A stretch of 64,000 nucleotides of DNA from JAVBKV01 sp031553885 (GCA_031553885.1 JAVBKV010000053.1:1-64000), one strand, 5' to 3'. Shown: positions 44,179 through 53,642, numbered from the stretch's first letter. Numbers and translations are program-made. The notes: generated by a model from the sequence alone, not told the origin.

Positions 44179-44703
44179 ATGCATTTCAAACACCTGTTTA
44201 CTATCATTTTGGCTCTAGTCGTATCTACAGTCCAACTGATTGCACAAGACATTTCCAAGTATTATGCCGTAGGAACCCAGGAGCCCGGTAATATTTACTT
44301 TATTTATCCTCAGAAAGGATTTAAAACTCCAAAAGGGGAGTCTTTTATTTACGATATAACTTACCTTTCGCCGCAAGATTCGTTAAGCATCAAATTCACC
44401 TACAGCGACCGGGATCTATTGGCAATCGACTCTCTCGGCTGGAAAAGTTCAACTCTTACCGTTTCATCTCCTGTAAAGAAAATATACATTGAAGCTTCTT
44501 CCAAATGGATCTACCGGTACGAAGTCAAATTACCAGTCGATGCTATGTATAAAATCTATTCGAACACGACTGACATCCCTGAAATTAATTTGTTTTGCGC
44601 CGACCGGATCATTTCTTTTGAAATTAAAAAGAAGAACTGGAAAAAATATGCATCGATCAATCATCGCATCTTCGATCTGATCCATCTGAATAATAAAAAA
44701 TAA
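44179..44703 (+). CDS. Unknown exported protein
   Basis: The 174-residue protein has a signal peptide (MHFKHLFTIILALVVSTVQL to IA, cut before Gln) and a beta-rich mature part such as GNIYFIYPQKGFKTPKGESF, SSTLTVSSPVKKIYIEASSK and IISFEIKKKNWKKYASINHR. I do not recognise the family. The frame is open upstream to 43993, but the ATG at 44179 is the start that gives a signal peptide and avoids overlap with the TRL-like gene. A terminator-like hairpin immediately upstream means it is expressed by read-through or from a promoter that I cannot see. Its last codons overlap the T-run of the GH92 terminator. Confidence 0.75.
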   Translation: MHFKHLFTIILALVVSTVQLIAQDISKYYAVGTQEPGNIYFIYPQKGFKTPKGESFIYDITYLSPQDSLSIKFTYSDRDLLAIDSLGWKSSTLTVSSPVKKIYIEASSKWIYRYEVKLPVDAMYKIYSNTTDIPEINLFCADRIISFEIKKKNWKKYASINHRIFDLIHLNNKK

Positions 44704-44724
44704 GAGGCTCCCGAAGAAGCCTCT
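44690..44724 (-). terminator. Terminator of the GH92 gene
   Basis: On the reverse strand AGAGGCT/AGCCTCT (44703-44709 with 44718-44724) forms a 7-bp stem with an 8-base loop. A T-rich run corresponding to 44690-44702 follows, 32 bases after the GH92 stop. Confidence 0.65.
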
Positions 44725-44756
44725 CACACGATTAATTTCTGTCGAAATCAATGTTA

Positions 44757-47045
44757 TCAATGTTTTTCCAACGAAAATGAATACGGGAGATCTGCAGTTT
44801 CGGTTCCTCTTTGCGTATTCGGAGCATCCGACATTTTCACATTGATCACAGCTCCCTGCATCAACGCTTCATGGCTCAACCAATTCTTTGTATAATTCTT
44901 TCCGTTAAAATCCAACCCTTTCACATAACGGGTCTTCAACGAGTTATCCGGCGCATTGACAACAACCTGTTTGCCATTTTCCAGCGACATTGTTATCTTT
45001 TTAAACAACGGGGAACCCAATACATACTGATCGGAACCCGGACACACCGGATAGAATCCCATGGCTGAAAATACATACCAGGACGAAGTTTGTCCATTGT
45101 CTTCATCTCCGCAATAACCATCTGGTCCCGAATGATACAGCTTATCCATGACTTCCCTCAACCAATATTGGGCTTTCCAGGGTTCTCCGGAATAATTGTA
45201 CAGATAAATCATGTGCTGGATCGGTTGATTACCATGCGCATAATTTCCCATGTTCATAATCTGCATTTCACGAATTTCGTGGATCACACCTCCATAATAA
45301 CTATCATCGAACAAAGGCGGAACATTAAACACGGAATCCATCATGGAATTAAAACCTTTCTTTCCTCCCATCAGATCGATCAAGCCTTGTACATCATGAA
45401 AAACAGACCAGGTATAATGCCAACTGTTTCCTTCGGTGAAGGCATCTCCCCATTTCAATGGGTTAAATGGAGACTGGAAGGTTCCATCCTGATTTTTTCC
45501 ACGCATCAATTTCGTTGAAGGATCGAATAAATTACGGTAATTCTGACAACGTTTGGCAAAAAGATCGATTTCACTTTGAGGGCGATTGAGCTTTTTGGCC
45601 AACTGATAAATACACCAGTCATCGTAAGCATATTCCAATGTACGAGCGGCGCTTTCATTGATCTTCACATCGTAAGGGACATAACCCAGGGTATTGTAAT
45701 AATCATGTCCCAACCGGCCGGTAGAAGAAACCCGGGGGTGTACATGTTCCGTTCCATACAATATACCTTCATATAATTTTTCGATATCGTATCCTTTACA
45801 ACCTTTCAGGTAAGCATCGGCGACAATTGACGCAGAGTTATTTCCCACCATACATTTGCGGTGTCCGGGGCTCGCCCATTCGGGAAGAAATCCGCTTTCC
45901 AGGTAGGTATTCAACAAACCGGCCTGCATTTTCTCGTTCATCGACGGATACATCAGGTTCAGGAAAGGGAAAAGACTACGGAAAGTATCCCAGAAACCTG
46001 AGTCCGTAAACATATATCCCGGTAATACCTGGCCATTATAAGGACTGTAGTGCATTACTTTTCCCTGTGCATCGATTTCGTAAAACATACGGGGAAACAA
46101 GACCGAACGATAGAGGCAGGAATAAAACGTACGTGTTTGATCGACAGTTCCTCCTTCTACCTGGATCTTTCCGAGTACCTCATTCCAACGGGACTTAGCT
46201 AAGTCTTTCACCTGATCGAAATTGTTTTTACCCAACTCTTTCAGGTTAATTTCCGCCTGTTCGGGGCTAATAAAAGAAGAAGCTACCCGGGCATGTACTT
46301 TTTCTCCTTTACGTGTGGAGAAACCAATAACAGCTCCCACATGATTCGACTGTTTCTGTAACTGGTCGGAAGTCAAGGCATCTCCATCGAAAATAGCCTG
46401 ATACGTGAATGGTTTATCAAATACGATTACAAAATAATTCTTGAAATTTTCAGGAACCCCACCACTGTTTTTAGTAGTATAGCCGACAATCTTATTTTCT
46501 TCCGGGATTACCCGTATATAAGATCCCCTGTCAAGAGCATCTACTGTAACGTAAGAATACTTATTTTCAGGAAAAGTAAAACGAAACATTGCCGCACGTT
46601 CAGTGGGTGTAATTTCTGTCACCACGTCATGTTCTGCCAGGTAAACGCTATAATAATAAGGAGTTGAGGTCTCTGCTTTGTGGGAAAACCAACTGGCACG
46701 ATCATCTTCTTTAAATAGAGGCTGACCGGTAACCGGCATGATGACAAATTGTCCGTAATCGTTGATCCACGGACTGGGCTGGTGGGTTTGCTTAAACCCT
46801 CTGATCTTATCTGAGTCATACGTATAGGCCCAACCATCTCCCATTTTTCCGGTTTGAGGCATCCAGAAGTTCATCCCCCAGGGCAAAGCAATTGCAGGGT
46901 AAGTATTTCCATTCGACAACGAATGCTTCGACTGAGTACCCATCAACGGATTCACCCACTCTACCGGATCTGTTACCTGATCAACAAGCTGGGCAGATAG
47001 TCCCAGACAAAAAAAACTAAAAAGGGCAATAAGAGTTAGTTTCAT
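44757..47045 (-). CDS. GH92-family alpha-mannosidase
   Basis: The 762-residue protein has a signal peptide (MKLTLIALFSFFCLGLSA, cut before Gln). GH92 signatures are WVNPLMGTQSKHSLSNGNTY, YTYDSDKIRGFKQTHQPSPW, the (alpha/alpha)6 domain segment GYMFTDSGFWDTFRSLFPFL and the C-terminal GYCGDEDNGQTSSWYVFSAM with GFYPVCPGSDQYVLG. GH92 enzymes are calcium-dependent exo-mannosidases that invert configuration, mostly on alpha-1,2/1,3 linkages of N-glycans. The location is periplasmic. It sits 25 bases downstream of asd on the same strand, with no SusC/D pair here. Confidence 0.95.
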   Translation of the reverse strand: MKLTLIALFSFFCLGLSAQLVDQVTDPVEWVNPLMGTQSKHSLSNGNTYPAIALPWGMNFWMPQTGKMGDGWAYTYDSDKIRGFKQTHQPSPWINDYGQFVIMPVTGQPLFKEDDRASWFSHKAETSTPYYYSVYLAEHDVVTEITPTERAAMFRFTFPENKYSYVTVDALDRGSYIRVIPEENKIVGYTTKNSGGVPENFKNYFVIVFDKPFTYQAIFDGDALTSDQLQKQSNHVGAVIGFSTRKGEKVHARVASSFISPEQAEINLKELGKNNFDQVKDLAKSRWNEVLGKIQVEGGTVDQTRTFYSCLYRSVLFPRMFYEIDAQGKVMHYSPYNGQVLPGYMFTDSGFWDTFRSLFPFLNLMYPSMNEKMQAGLLNTYLESGFLPEWASPGHRKCMVGNNSASIVADAYLKGCKGYDIEKLYEGILYGTEHVHPRVSSTGRLGHDYYNTLGYVPYDVKINESAARTLEYAYDDWCIYQLAKKLNRPQSEIDLFAKRCQNYRNLFDPSTKLMRGKNQDGTFQSPFNPLKWGDAFTEGNSWHYTWSVFHDVQGLIDLMGGKKGFNSMMDSVFNVPPLFDDSYYGGVIHEIREMQIMNMGNYAHGNQPIQHMIYLYNYSGEPWKAQYWLREVMDKLYHSGPDGYCGDEDNGQTSSWYVFSAMGFYPVCPGSDQYVLGSPLFKKITMSLENGKQVVVNAPDNSLKTRYVKGLDFNGKNYTKNWLSHEALMQGAVINVKMSDAPNTQRGTETADLPYSFSLEKH

Positions 47046-47070
47046 TCTTAATTCTTAATTTTATTCTTAA

Positions 47071-48078
47071 TTAAACTGCTTTTTCTTTAATTAAATATTC
47101 TGCAATTTGTACGGCATTCAATGCGGCTCCCTTCTTGATCTGGTCTCCCACACACCAGAATGAAAGTCCATTGGGATTCGTAATGTCTTTCCGGATACGG
47201 CCTACATAAACCGGATCTTTAGTTGCTACGAACAAAGGCATCGGATATACTTTCTTTTCCGGATCATCCTGAACGACTACGCCCTCAGCCTTGGAAAATG
47301 CTTCGCGAACCTCCTCCACAGAAACAGGACGTTCGGTTTCTACCCAGATTGCTTCGGAATGTGCACGAAGAGCCGGAACACGGACACACATGGCACTTAC
47401 TTCCACATCCGAATGCATGATCTTCCTTGTTTCGTGATACATCTTCATTTCTTCTTTGGTATATCCATTATCAGTAAACACATCTACCTGAGGGATCAGG
47501 TTATAGGCCAGTTGATAAGCAAATTTGCTGACCGTCGGTTCTTCATTGTTGACGATTTGCTGATATTGATTGATCAACTCGTCCATACCAGCAGCTCCGG
47601 CTCCGGAAGCGGCCTGGTAAGTAGCCACATGTACCCGTTTGATGTGAGAAAGATTTTCTATCGCTTTCAGTGCGACTACCATCTGAATGGTCGTACAATT
47701 CGGATTAGCGATAATTCCTTTCGGGCGAACCTTCGCATCGGGCGCATTTACCTCAGGTACAACCAAAGGTACGTTGTCATCCATCCGGAAAGCACTGGAA
47801 TTATCAATCATGACAGCTCCGTATTTAGTAATTGTGTCTGCAAATTCTTTGGAAGTTCCAGCCCCGGCTGAAGTAAAAGCGATATCAATACCTTTGAAAT
47901 CATCATTATGTTTGAGTTCTTTGACGGTAATCTTTTTACCACGAAATTCATAAACACTTCCTGCACTACGTGACGAACCGAAAAGTACCAGCTCATCCAT
48001 GGGGAAATTTCTTTCTTCCAGTACACGTAAGAACTCTTGTCCTACGGCTCCGCTGACTCCAACAATTGCTACTTTCAT
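47071..48078 (-). CDS. asd: Aspartate-semialdehyde dehydrogenase
   Basis: The 335-residue protein starts MKVAIVGVSGAVGQEFLRVL (NADP-binding). The catalytic C128 lies in IIANPNCTTIQM and H240 in VPALRAHSEAIWV; GCQ-type features are replaced by YQAASGAGAAGM as in the Gram-negative second class. It reduces aspartyl phosphate to the semialdehyde that feeds lysine/diaminopimelate, threonine and methionine. I chose the ATG at 48078; an in-frame start at 48186 would add 36 residues before the Rossmann strand and lies beyond the divergent promoter. A reverse-strand -7 box TATTTTTG is at 48199-48206. Confidence 0.95.
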   Translation of the reverse strand: MKVAIVGVSGAVGQEFLRVLEERNFPMDELVLFGSSRSAGSVYEFRGKKITVKELKHNDDFKGIDIAFTSAGAGTSKEFADTITKYGAVMIDNSSAFRMDDNVPLVVPEVNAPDAKVRPKGIIANPNCTTIQMVVALKAIENLSHIKRVHVATYQAASGAGAAGMDELINQYQQIVNNEEPTVSKFAYQLAYNLIPQVDVFTDNGYTKEEMKMYHETRKIMHSDVEVSAMCVRVPALRAHSEAIWVETERPVSVEEVREAFSKAEGVVVQDDPEKKVYPMPLFVATKDPVYVGRIRKDITNPNGLSFWCVGDQIKKGAALNAVQIAEYLIKEKAV

Positions 48079-48118
48079 TGATTTTAAAAAATTGTAATGT
48101 AATAAAAAATATCTTTTC

Positions 48119-48149
48119 TTTGCTGTTTTCCGGATAAAGCCTATATTTG
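48119..48149 (+). promoter_or_regulatory. Promoter of the lamin-tail protein gene
   Basis: TTTG (48119-48122) and TATATTTG (48142-48149) are exactly 19 bases apart, the consensus arrangement. The start would be near 48156, about 80 bases before the ATG at 48237. Confidence 0.7.
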
Positions 48150-48236
48150 CAACTGAGCCTGTGTTAAAGCGATCAATGGTTGACATTTACCCGGGTTGCA
48201 AAAATAGTTATTATTTTAATCAAAATTCTTTTCGCT

Positions 48237-49769
48237 ATGAAGAAATTTATCTTTATGGGCCTGTTTTTGGCCCCATTTTACTCTTTTTCCCAATTTTCGG
48301 ATCATTTCTCCGATGGTAAATTCAACAATCCGGGACAAACCCGTTCAGTCGAATGGTCGGGTGACACAGAAAAATTCGGGATTAATGATGCCCTGCAACT
48401 ACAATTGAATGCTCCCAAAGACGGTTCTCCGGCTCAATTACGAACCAGTTCTTCACGATTAGCCAATACTTCCTGGGAATGGTGGATGAAAATGAATTTC
48501 AACCCTACATCCTCCAACTACACCCGGATTTATTTATGTAGTGACTCGGAAGACCTTACCGGAGAGTTAAAAGGACTGTTCATCCGGTTGGGACATACTT
48601 CTAAAAACCTTTGCCTGATTTCTCAAAACGGGAAAACCAGCAAAACCCTCATTTCAGGTTCTGAAAAACGATTGGACCTGGCATCCGTAGCACTCCGGGT
48701 AAAAGCAACCCTCGATAAAAACGGACAATTTTGCTTATACTCACAACTGGATGGAGAAACGGAATACACACTGGAAGGCACTTGTTCCGTCACCGATCTA
48801 CCGACAAGCAATTGGTTCGGAATTTACTGTTATTATTCATCCACCCGTAACAGTCATTTTTTCTTTGATGATTTTGTCGTGAAGCCCCTGAATGACGAAG
48901 AGGAAAAACCGGATCCGGAATTCGATAAACCAGATGCACTGGATATTGTAATCAATGAGATTTTATTCAACCCACCAAGCGGGGGAAACGAATACATGGA
49001 ACTTTACAACCGTTCGAATAAGACTATCAATCTCCGTTACCTGAGTATCACCAGTCGAAAGCCTTCTGACGGTTCTCTGAATAAAGCCTATGCATTATCT
49101 TCCGTTTCTCAGGAATTTAATCCCGGCGAATACATCGTTGTAACCAAAAATAAAGATTTGGTTTGTTCGTTTTTTCAATGTCGTCCCGAAACTTTTTATA
49201 CAGAACTGAGTGTCATGCCATCTCTTGCCAATACCTCGGGTTGTGCTGTTCTTCTAAATAACCAGACCGGACAGATCGTAGACGAATTTGCTTACAACGA
49301 GAAAATGCACGCAGAAGGAATCAGCAATAAAAAAGGAATCGCCTTGGAACGATTGGATCCCGATGTTTCTTCCAGCGATCCGAGCAACTGGCATTCCGCC
49401 TCTGCAGAAACGGGTTACGGAACACCGGGTTATCCGAATTCCCAACAAAAGCAACCTTCGGGAACAGAAGACGAAATCACCATCAGCAATCCGGATATAA
49501 CCATCGACAGTTACCGGATCCATTACCGGTTTTCATCTCCCGGCTATCGTTGCAAGGCTTTTGTTTATGACTCCCAGGGAAGGCTGATCCACTCGATTGC
49601 CAACAATGAACTTTTAGGCACAGAAGGCACTTTGTACTGGAATGGAAAAAGAAATTCCGGGCAAAGCCTCCCTGCCGGGATATACATTATCTACATGGAA
49701 GTATACAACATGAAAGGCGTTGTAAAGAAGTTCAAGAAGCCGGCAGTGGTGAGGGGGAAAGGAAACTAA
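48237..49769 (+). CDS. Secreted lamin-tail-domain protein with C-terminal sorting-like domain
   Basis: The 510-residue protein has a signal peptide (MKKFIFMGLFLAPFYSFS, cut before Gln). A beta-sandwich region follows (about 25-220). The lamin-tail domain (about 233-375) starts DIVINEILFNPPSGGNEYME and includes LYNRSNKTINLRYLSI and IALERLDPDVSSSDPSNWHS. A final domain holds CKAFVYDSQGRLIHSIANNE and LPAGIYIIYMEVYNMKGVVK, which resembles FlgD-like or type IX sorting domains. Lamin-tail domains occur in secreted Bacteroidetes proteins, often with nucleases or proteases; none is visible here. The stop codon lies inside the arm of a 31-bp inverted repeat. Confidence 0.85.
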   Translation: MKKFIFMGLFLAPFYSFSQFSDHFSDGKFNNPGQTRSVEWSGDTEKFGINDALQLQLNAPKDGSPAQLRTSSSRLANTSWEWWMKMNFNPTSSNYTRIYLCSDSEDLTGELKGLFIRLGHTSKNLCLISQNGKTSKTLISGSEKRLDLASVALRVKATLDKNGQFCLYSQLDGETEYTLEGTCSVTDLPTSNWFGIYCYYSSTRNSHFFFDDFVVKPLNDEEEKPDPEFDKPDALDIVINEILFNPPSGGNEYMELYNRSNKTINLRYLSITSRKPSDGSLNKAYALSSVSQEFNPGEYIVVTKNKDLVCSFFQCRPETFYTELSVMPSLANTSGCAVLLNNQTGQIVDEFAYNEKMHAEGISNKKGIALERLDPDVSSSDPSNWHSASAETGYGTPGYPNSQQKQPSGTEDEITISNPDITIDSYRIHYRFSSPGYRCKAFVYDSQGRLIHSIANNELLGTEGTLYWNGKRNSGQSLPAGIYIIYMEVYNMKGVVKKFKKPAVVRGKGN

Positions 49770-49849
49770 GAACTAAAAACTAAGAACTAAGAGTGAAGAA
49801 TTTAGTTTTCCACTATTAACTCTTAGTTCTTAGTTTTTAGTTCTTAGTT
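49764..49849. repeat. 31-bp perfect inverted repeat between convergent genes
   Basis: The segment 49764-49794 is an exact reverse complement of 49819-49849, with a 24-base loop. Each arm is built of near-tandem aactaag/aactaaaa units. It separates the convergent lamin-tail and nhaD genes; the lamin-tail stop codon (49767-49769) lies within the left arm. It may work as a two-way terminator. Confidence 0.92.
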
Positions 49850-49853
49850 CTTC

Positions 49854-51203
49854 TTAGTGCATCATTGCTTGCTGCAAAATATACACTACGCACCCGGCCA
49901 GGTAGCCGACCAAGGCCAGCCAGGATATTTTTTTCAGGTACCAGATGAAATCAATTTTTTCCATACCCATGACGGCCACACCAGCGGCAGAGCCGATAAT
50001 CAGGATACTTCCGCCTGTTCCGGCTGCATAAGCCAGGAATTCCCAGAAATAATGATCCATCGGAAAATCGTACATTCCCATGGCTCCTGCAACTAAAGGC
50101 ACATTATCCACGATGGAAGATAAAATACCAATGATTGTCGTAATCAGGTAATATTTATTAGGCTCTTCCATGGGTATCTGATCCAACGAAGCGGATAACA
50201 TGCTCAATTGTCCGCAGGTTTGCATCGCTGCGACAGCCATCAGGATTCCCAGGAAAAACAAAATGCTGGGAGTATCTATTTTTCTCAGAATCGAAGCCAC
50301 TGTAAGACGACCCGATTCATGTTCAGGACGGTTACGGTGCAGAATCTCAGTAACTACCCACAAAATACCCAGGCCTCCTAACATTCCCAGATAAGGAGGC
50401 AGGTGAGTAACCGTTTTAAAAACCGGAACAAACAATAAAGCTCCAACTCCCAGAAAGAAAATAACATTCCGTTGCGTCTGCGTAATTTCACACTTCCCAT
50501 CAGAATCAGTCTGCTCAAGTGGACGATTCACATGTCCTTTCATCGTAAAAGACAAAATAATCAACGGGATAAGCATGGAAACCAGACTCGGAAGGAATGT
50601 AGTCAGAATGATATTTCCCACACTGATTTTTCCTCCGATCCAAAGCATAATGGTAGTCACATCCCCGATCGGAGACCAGGCTCCTCCTGCATTGGCAGCT
50701 AAAATAACCATGCCTGCATAAAACCAGCGATCGTTTTTATCAGCAATCAGTTTTCTCAACAACGCTACCATAACAATGGAAGTAGTCAGGTTATCCAGCA
50801 CAGCCGACATAAAGAAAGTCAGAATGCTGATAATCCAAAGCAGGGTTGTTTTTTTCGTCGTCTGAATCTTATCCGTGATAATCCGGAATCCCTCATGGGT
50901 ATCGACAATTTCCACAATGGTCATGGCTCCTAACAGAAAGAATAAAATCTCAGCCACTTCACCCAGGTGGTGCAGCAACGGTCCGGGAACAATCCAGGAA
51001 GCGAAAGAAGCTGCCGGATTCGTACTCAGGTATTCCTGAAAAGATGAAAAAACAGGATAAGAAGCGGGATCTCCCATGACAAACAATACCCACATCAATG
51101 TCCCAAGAAGCAGCGCTGTTGCAGACTTATTCACACGCAACGGATGCTCCAGGGCAATACAGGCGTAGCCTATTACAAAGACTACAATCATTAAGTAAAA
51201 CAT
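49854..51203 (-). CDS. nhaD: NhaD-family sodium/proton antiporter
   Basis: The 449-residue membrane protein has about twelve hydrophobic helices and NhaD/ion-transporter signatures: LGEVAEILFFLLGAMTIVEI, SAVLDNLTTSIVMVALLRKL, AANAGGAWSPIGDVTTIMLW and SIVDNVPLVAGAMGMYDFPM, with charged residues buried in DNLT, GDVT and DNVP. It would expel Na+ or Li+ in exchange for protons. It is a single gene, divergent from pbpC and convergent with the lamin-tail gene. Confidence 0.92.
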   Translation of the reverse strand: MFYLMIVVFVIGYACIALEHPLRVNKSATALLLGTLMWVLFVMGDPASYPVFSSFQEYLSTNPAASFASWIVPGPLLHHLGEVAEILFFLLGAMTIVEIVDTHEGFRIITDKIQTTKKTTLLWIISILTFFMSAVLDNLTTSIVMVALLRKLIADKNDRWFYAGMVILAANAGGAWSPIGDVTTIMLWIGGKISVGNIILTTFLPSLVSMLIPLIILSFTMKGHVNRPLEQTDSDGKCEITQTQRNVIFFLGVGALLFVPVFKTVTHLPPYLGMLGGLGILWVVTEILHRNRPEHESGRLTVASILRKIDTPSILFFLGILMAVAAMQTCGQLSMLSASLDQIPMEEPNKYYLITTIIGILSSIVDNVPLVAGAMGMYDFPMDHYFWEFLAYAAGTGGSILIIGSAAGVAVMGMEKIDFIWYLKKISWLALVGYLAGCVVYILQQAMMH

Positions 51204-51314
51204 AATTAATAATTATAATAATTTTAAAAATATAAGCCGTAAAGGTACAGGATTATTTTCAGAAAAGAATATGCTCAAAGAAATTTATGTATGTTTGTAA
51301 CGAAGGAACAGAAC

Positions 51315-53642
51315 ATGAAACCAACACATAAAAATAAGATAAAAAAAGTATTATTCATTTTATCAGCCGGGTTAGTAATCTGGTACATCTTCTGTCTTCC
51401 CCGAAAGTTATTTGATGTTTCCTACGCTACGGTCGTAACCGATCGTAACCATGAATTATTAGGCGCCCGCATTGCCGAGGACAATCAATGGAGGTTCCCG
51501 GCTATAGATACGGTTCCTCCAAAAGTCAAAACATGTCTGATCGAGTTTGAAGACCAGTATTTTTACCGGCACTGGGGAGTCAATCCGCTGGCTATCGGTC
51601 GGGCCATCATACAGAATATCCAGGCAAAAAAAATCGTCAGCGGAGGCAGTACACTTACCATGCAAACCATTCGTCTGGCACGCAGGGAGAAACGAACATT
51701 TATAGAAAAATTCATCGAAATCGTCTGGGCTACCCGGTTGGAGTTCCGCTACTCGAAAGAAGAAATTCTGGGATTATATGCTTCTCATGCCCCCTTCGGA
51801 GGAAATGTAGTAGGGCTGGAAGCAGCAGCCTGGAGGTATTTCGGACATTCATCCAATAACTTATCCTGGGCCGAAGCGGCTACGCTGGCCGTCTTGCCGA
51901 ACGCTCCCTCCCAAATTCATTTGTCCAGGAACAGGAAAGCATTGAGTGATAAACGGAATCGCTTGCTGAAAAAACTACTGGATAAAAAATTAATCAATTC
52001 TTCCACGTATGAGCTGTCACTGAATGAGCCCTTACCCGGAGAACCCCTACCCCTGCCTTCCATCGCTCCTCATTTGGTCAGTTACTTTTACCAGCAAAAC
52101 AAGGGCAACTATTGCACCTCTACCCTCGAAAAAGGAATGCAACAACAAGTAGAGGAGATCCTGAACCGGTGGAACGGAGACTTTTCCCGGAACGATATCC
52201 GGAATTTAGCAGCCCTGGTAATCGACGTCCGGAAAAACCAGGTTATTGCCTACTGCGGAAATGTCAATTTTGAAAGTAAACGATCAGCCAACCAGGTCGA
52301 TATTATCCGTTCTCCACGCAGCACGGGAAGTATTCTGAAACCCTTTCTTTACTGTGCACTCTTACAGGAAGGCATCCTTCTTCCACATACGCTTCAACCC
52401 GATATACCGGTCAATATCAACGGATTTCAACCCCAGAATTTCAACCGGCAGTTCGACGGAGCCGTACCTGCTTCCGAAGCATTGGCCCGCTCACTGAATG
52501 TCCCTGCTGTTTACGAATTACAAGCCTACAGCGTTCCTAAATTTTACGATTTCTTAAAAAAAGCCGGATTAACAACCCTCAACCGTCCGGCTTCCGACTA
52601 CGGGCTTTCCCTGATACTGGGGGGAGCGGAAGGATCCTTGTGGGACATTGCATCGGCTTACAACAACATGGCCCAGACGTTGATCCGGACTACGACTCAC
52701 CCGGAGCAAACCGTTAACGAAAAACCGTTTCTTTTACTTTCAGAATCCACTCAAAATTCCACTCAAAATTCCATGTATGACCCGGGAGCAGTATGGCAGA
52801 CGTTCGAAACAATCAAAGAAGTGAACCGTCCGGAAGAAATCGACTGGAAGTATATTCCCTCCATGCAGAAAATTGCCTGGAAAACAGGGACCAGCTACGG
52901 ATTCAGGGATGCCTGGGCCATCGGTGTCACTCCAAGATATGTGGTGGGCGTCTGGGTAGGCAATGCCAACGGAGAGGGAAAACCAGGACTCACAGGGGCT
53001 CAAACCGCCGGACCGGTCCTGTTCGATATTTTCAATATCCTCCCGGCCTCCTCCTGGTTTGAAATCCCTTACGAAACACTGACAGAAGCGGAAATCTGCA
53101 TGGAAAGCGGCCATCTGAAAGGCAGGTACTGCGAACACACCGATACGATACTTATTCCCAGAAACGGTCTAAAAACAACACCTTGTCCCTATCATTTCTC
53201 TGTCCACGTCACCCCGGACAACCAATACCGGGTGTACGAAAATTGTGCCGGATCAGAAGGCATACAAACCGTCAGCTGGTTTGCTCTTCCTCCCGCCTGG
53301 GCCTGGTACTACAAACAACATCACCCCTCCTACCGGAACCTGCCGCCATTCAAACCGGGTTGCAGTCCCGATGGGCAACACCAACCCATGCAATTCATTT
53401 ATCCCCAACCCCAGGCAAACATCTCGCTTCCCAAGCAATTAGACGGGAGTCCGGGACAAGTGATTTTTGAGCTGGCACACAACCAGCCTCATGCTACCGT
53501 ACACTGGCACTTAGACGAAAATTATGTGGGAACAACGGAAAATTTTCACCAGATAACACTCCGTCCGGACAAGGGAAAACATGTGGTTACGGTAGTCGAT
53601 AACGAAGGAAATACTTTGTCTGTATCCTTCAACATTTTGTAA
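51315..53642 (+). CDS. pbpC: Penicillin-binding protein 1C
   Basis: The 775-residue protein has an N-terminal membrane anchor and a GT51 glycosyltransferase domain (EDQYFYRHWGVNPLAIGRA near residue 78, GGSTLTMQTIRLARR). The transpeptidase domain has SxxK in STGSILKPF (about 335), SxN in ARSLNVPAV and KTGTSYGFRDAW (about 521). The C-terminal PBP1C domain spans about 690-775. Domain order is that of PbpC, which polymerises and cross-links murein. I chose the ATG at 51315 because the earlier ATG at 51291 lies within a -7 box TATGTTTG (51290-51297). The alpha-2-macroglobulin gene often linked to pbpC is not in this window. A 12-base in-frame tandem duplication is at 52747-52770. Confidence 0.93.
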   Translation: MKPTHKNKIKKVLFILSAGLVIWYIFCLPRKLFDVSYATVVTDRNHELLGARIAEDNQWRFPAIDTVPPKVKTCLIEFEDQYFYRHWGVNPLAIGRAIIQNIQAKKIVSGGSTLTMQTIRLARREKRTFIEKFIEIVWATRLEFRYSKEEILGLYASHAPFGGNVVGLEAAAWRYFGHSSNNLSWAEAATLAVLPNAPSQIHLSRNRKALSDKRNRLLKKLLDKKLINSSTYELSLNEPLPGEPLPLPSIAPHLVSYFYQQNKGNYCTSTLEKGMQQQVEEILNRWNGDFSRNDIRNLAALVIDVRKNQVIAYCGNVNFESKRSANQVDIIRSPRSTGSILKPFLYCALLQEGILLPHTLQPDIPVNINGFQPQNFNRQFDGAVPASEALARSLNVPAVYELQAYSVPKFYDFLKKAGLTTLNRPASDYGLSLILGGAEGSLWDIASAYNNMAQTLIRTTTHPEQTVNEKPFLLLSESTQNSTQNSMYDPGAVWQTFETIKEVNRPEEIDWKYIPSMQKIAWKTGTSYGFRDAWAIGVTPRYVVGVWVGNANGEGKPGLTGAQTAGPVLFDIFNILPASSWFEIPYETLTEAEICMESGHLKGRYCEHTDTILIPRNGLKTTPCPYHFSVHVTPDNQYRVYENCAGSEGIQTVSWFALPPAWAWYYKQHHPSYRNLPPFKPGCSPDGQHQPMQFIYPQPQANISLPKQLDGSPGQVIFELAHNQPHATVHWHLDENYVGTTENFHQITLRPDKGKHVVTVVDNEGNTLSVSFNIL

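Noticed and set aside
51291..51314. ATG at 51291 as pbpC start
   Set aside because: It lies inside a TATGTTTG -7 box; the ATG at 51315 fits a transcript starting near 51304.
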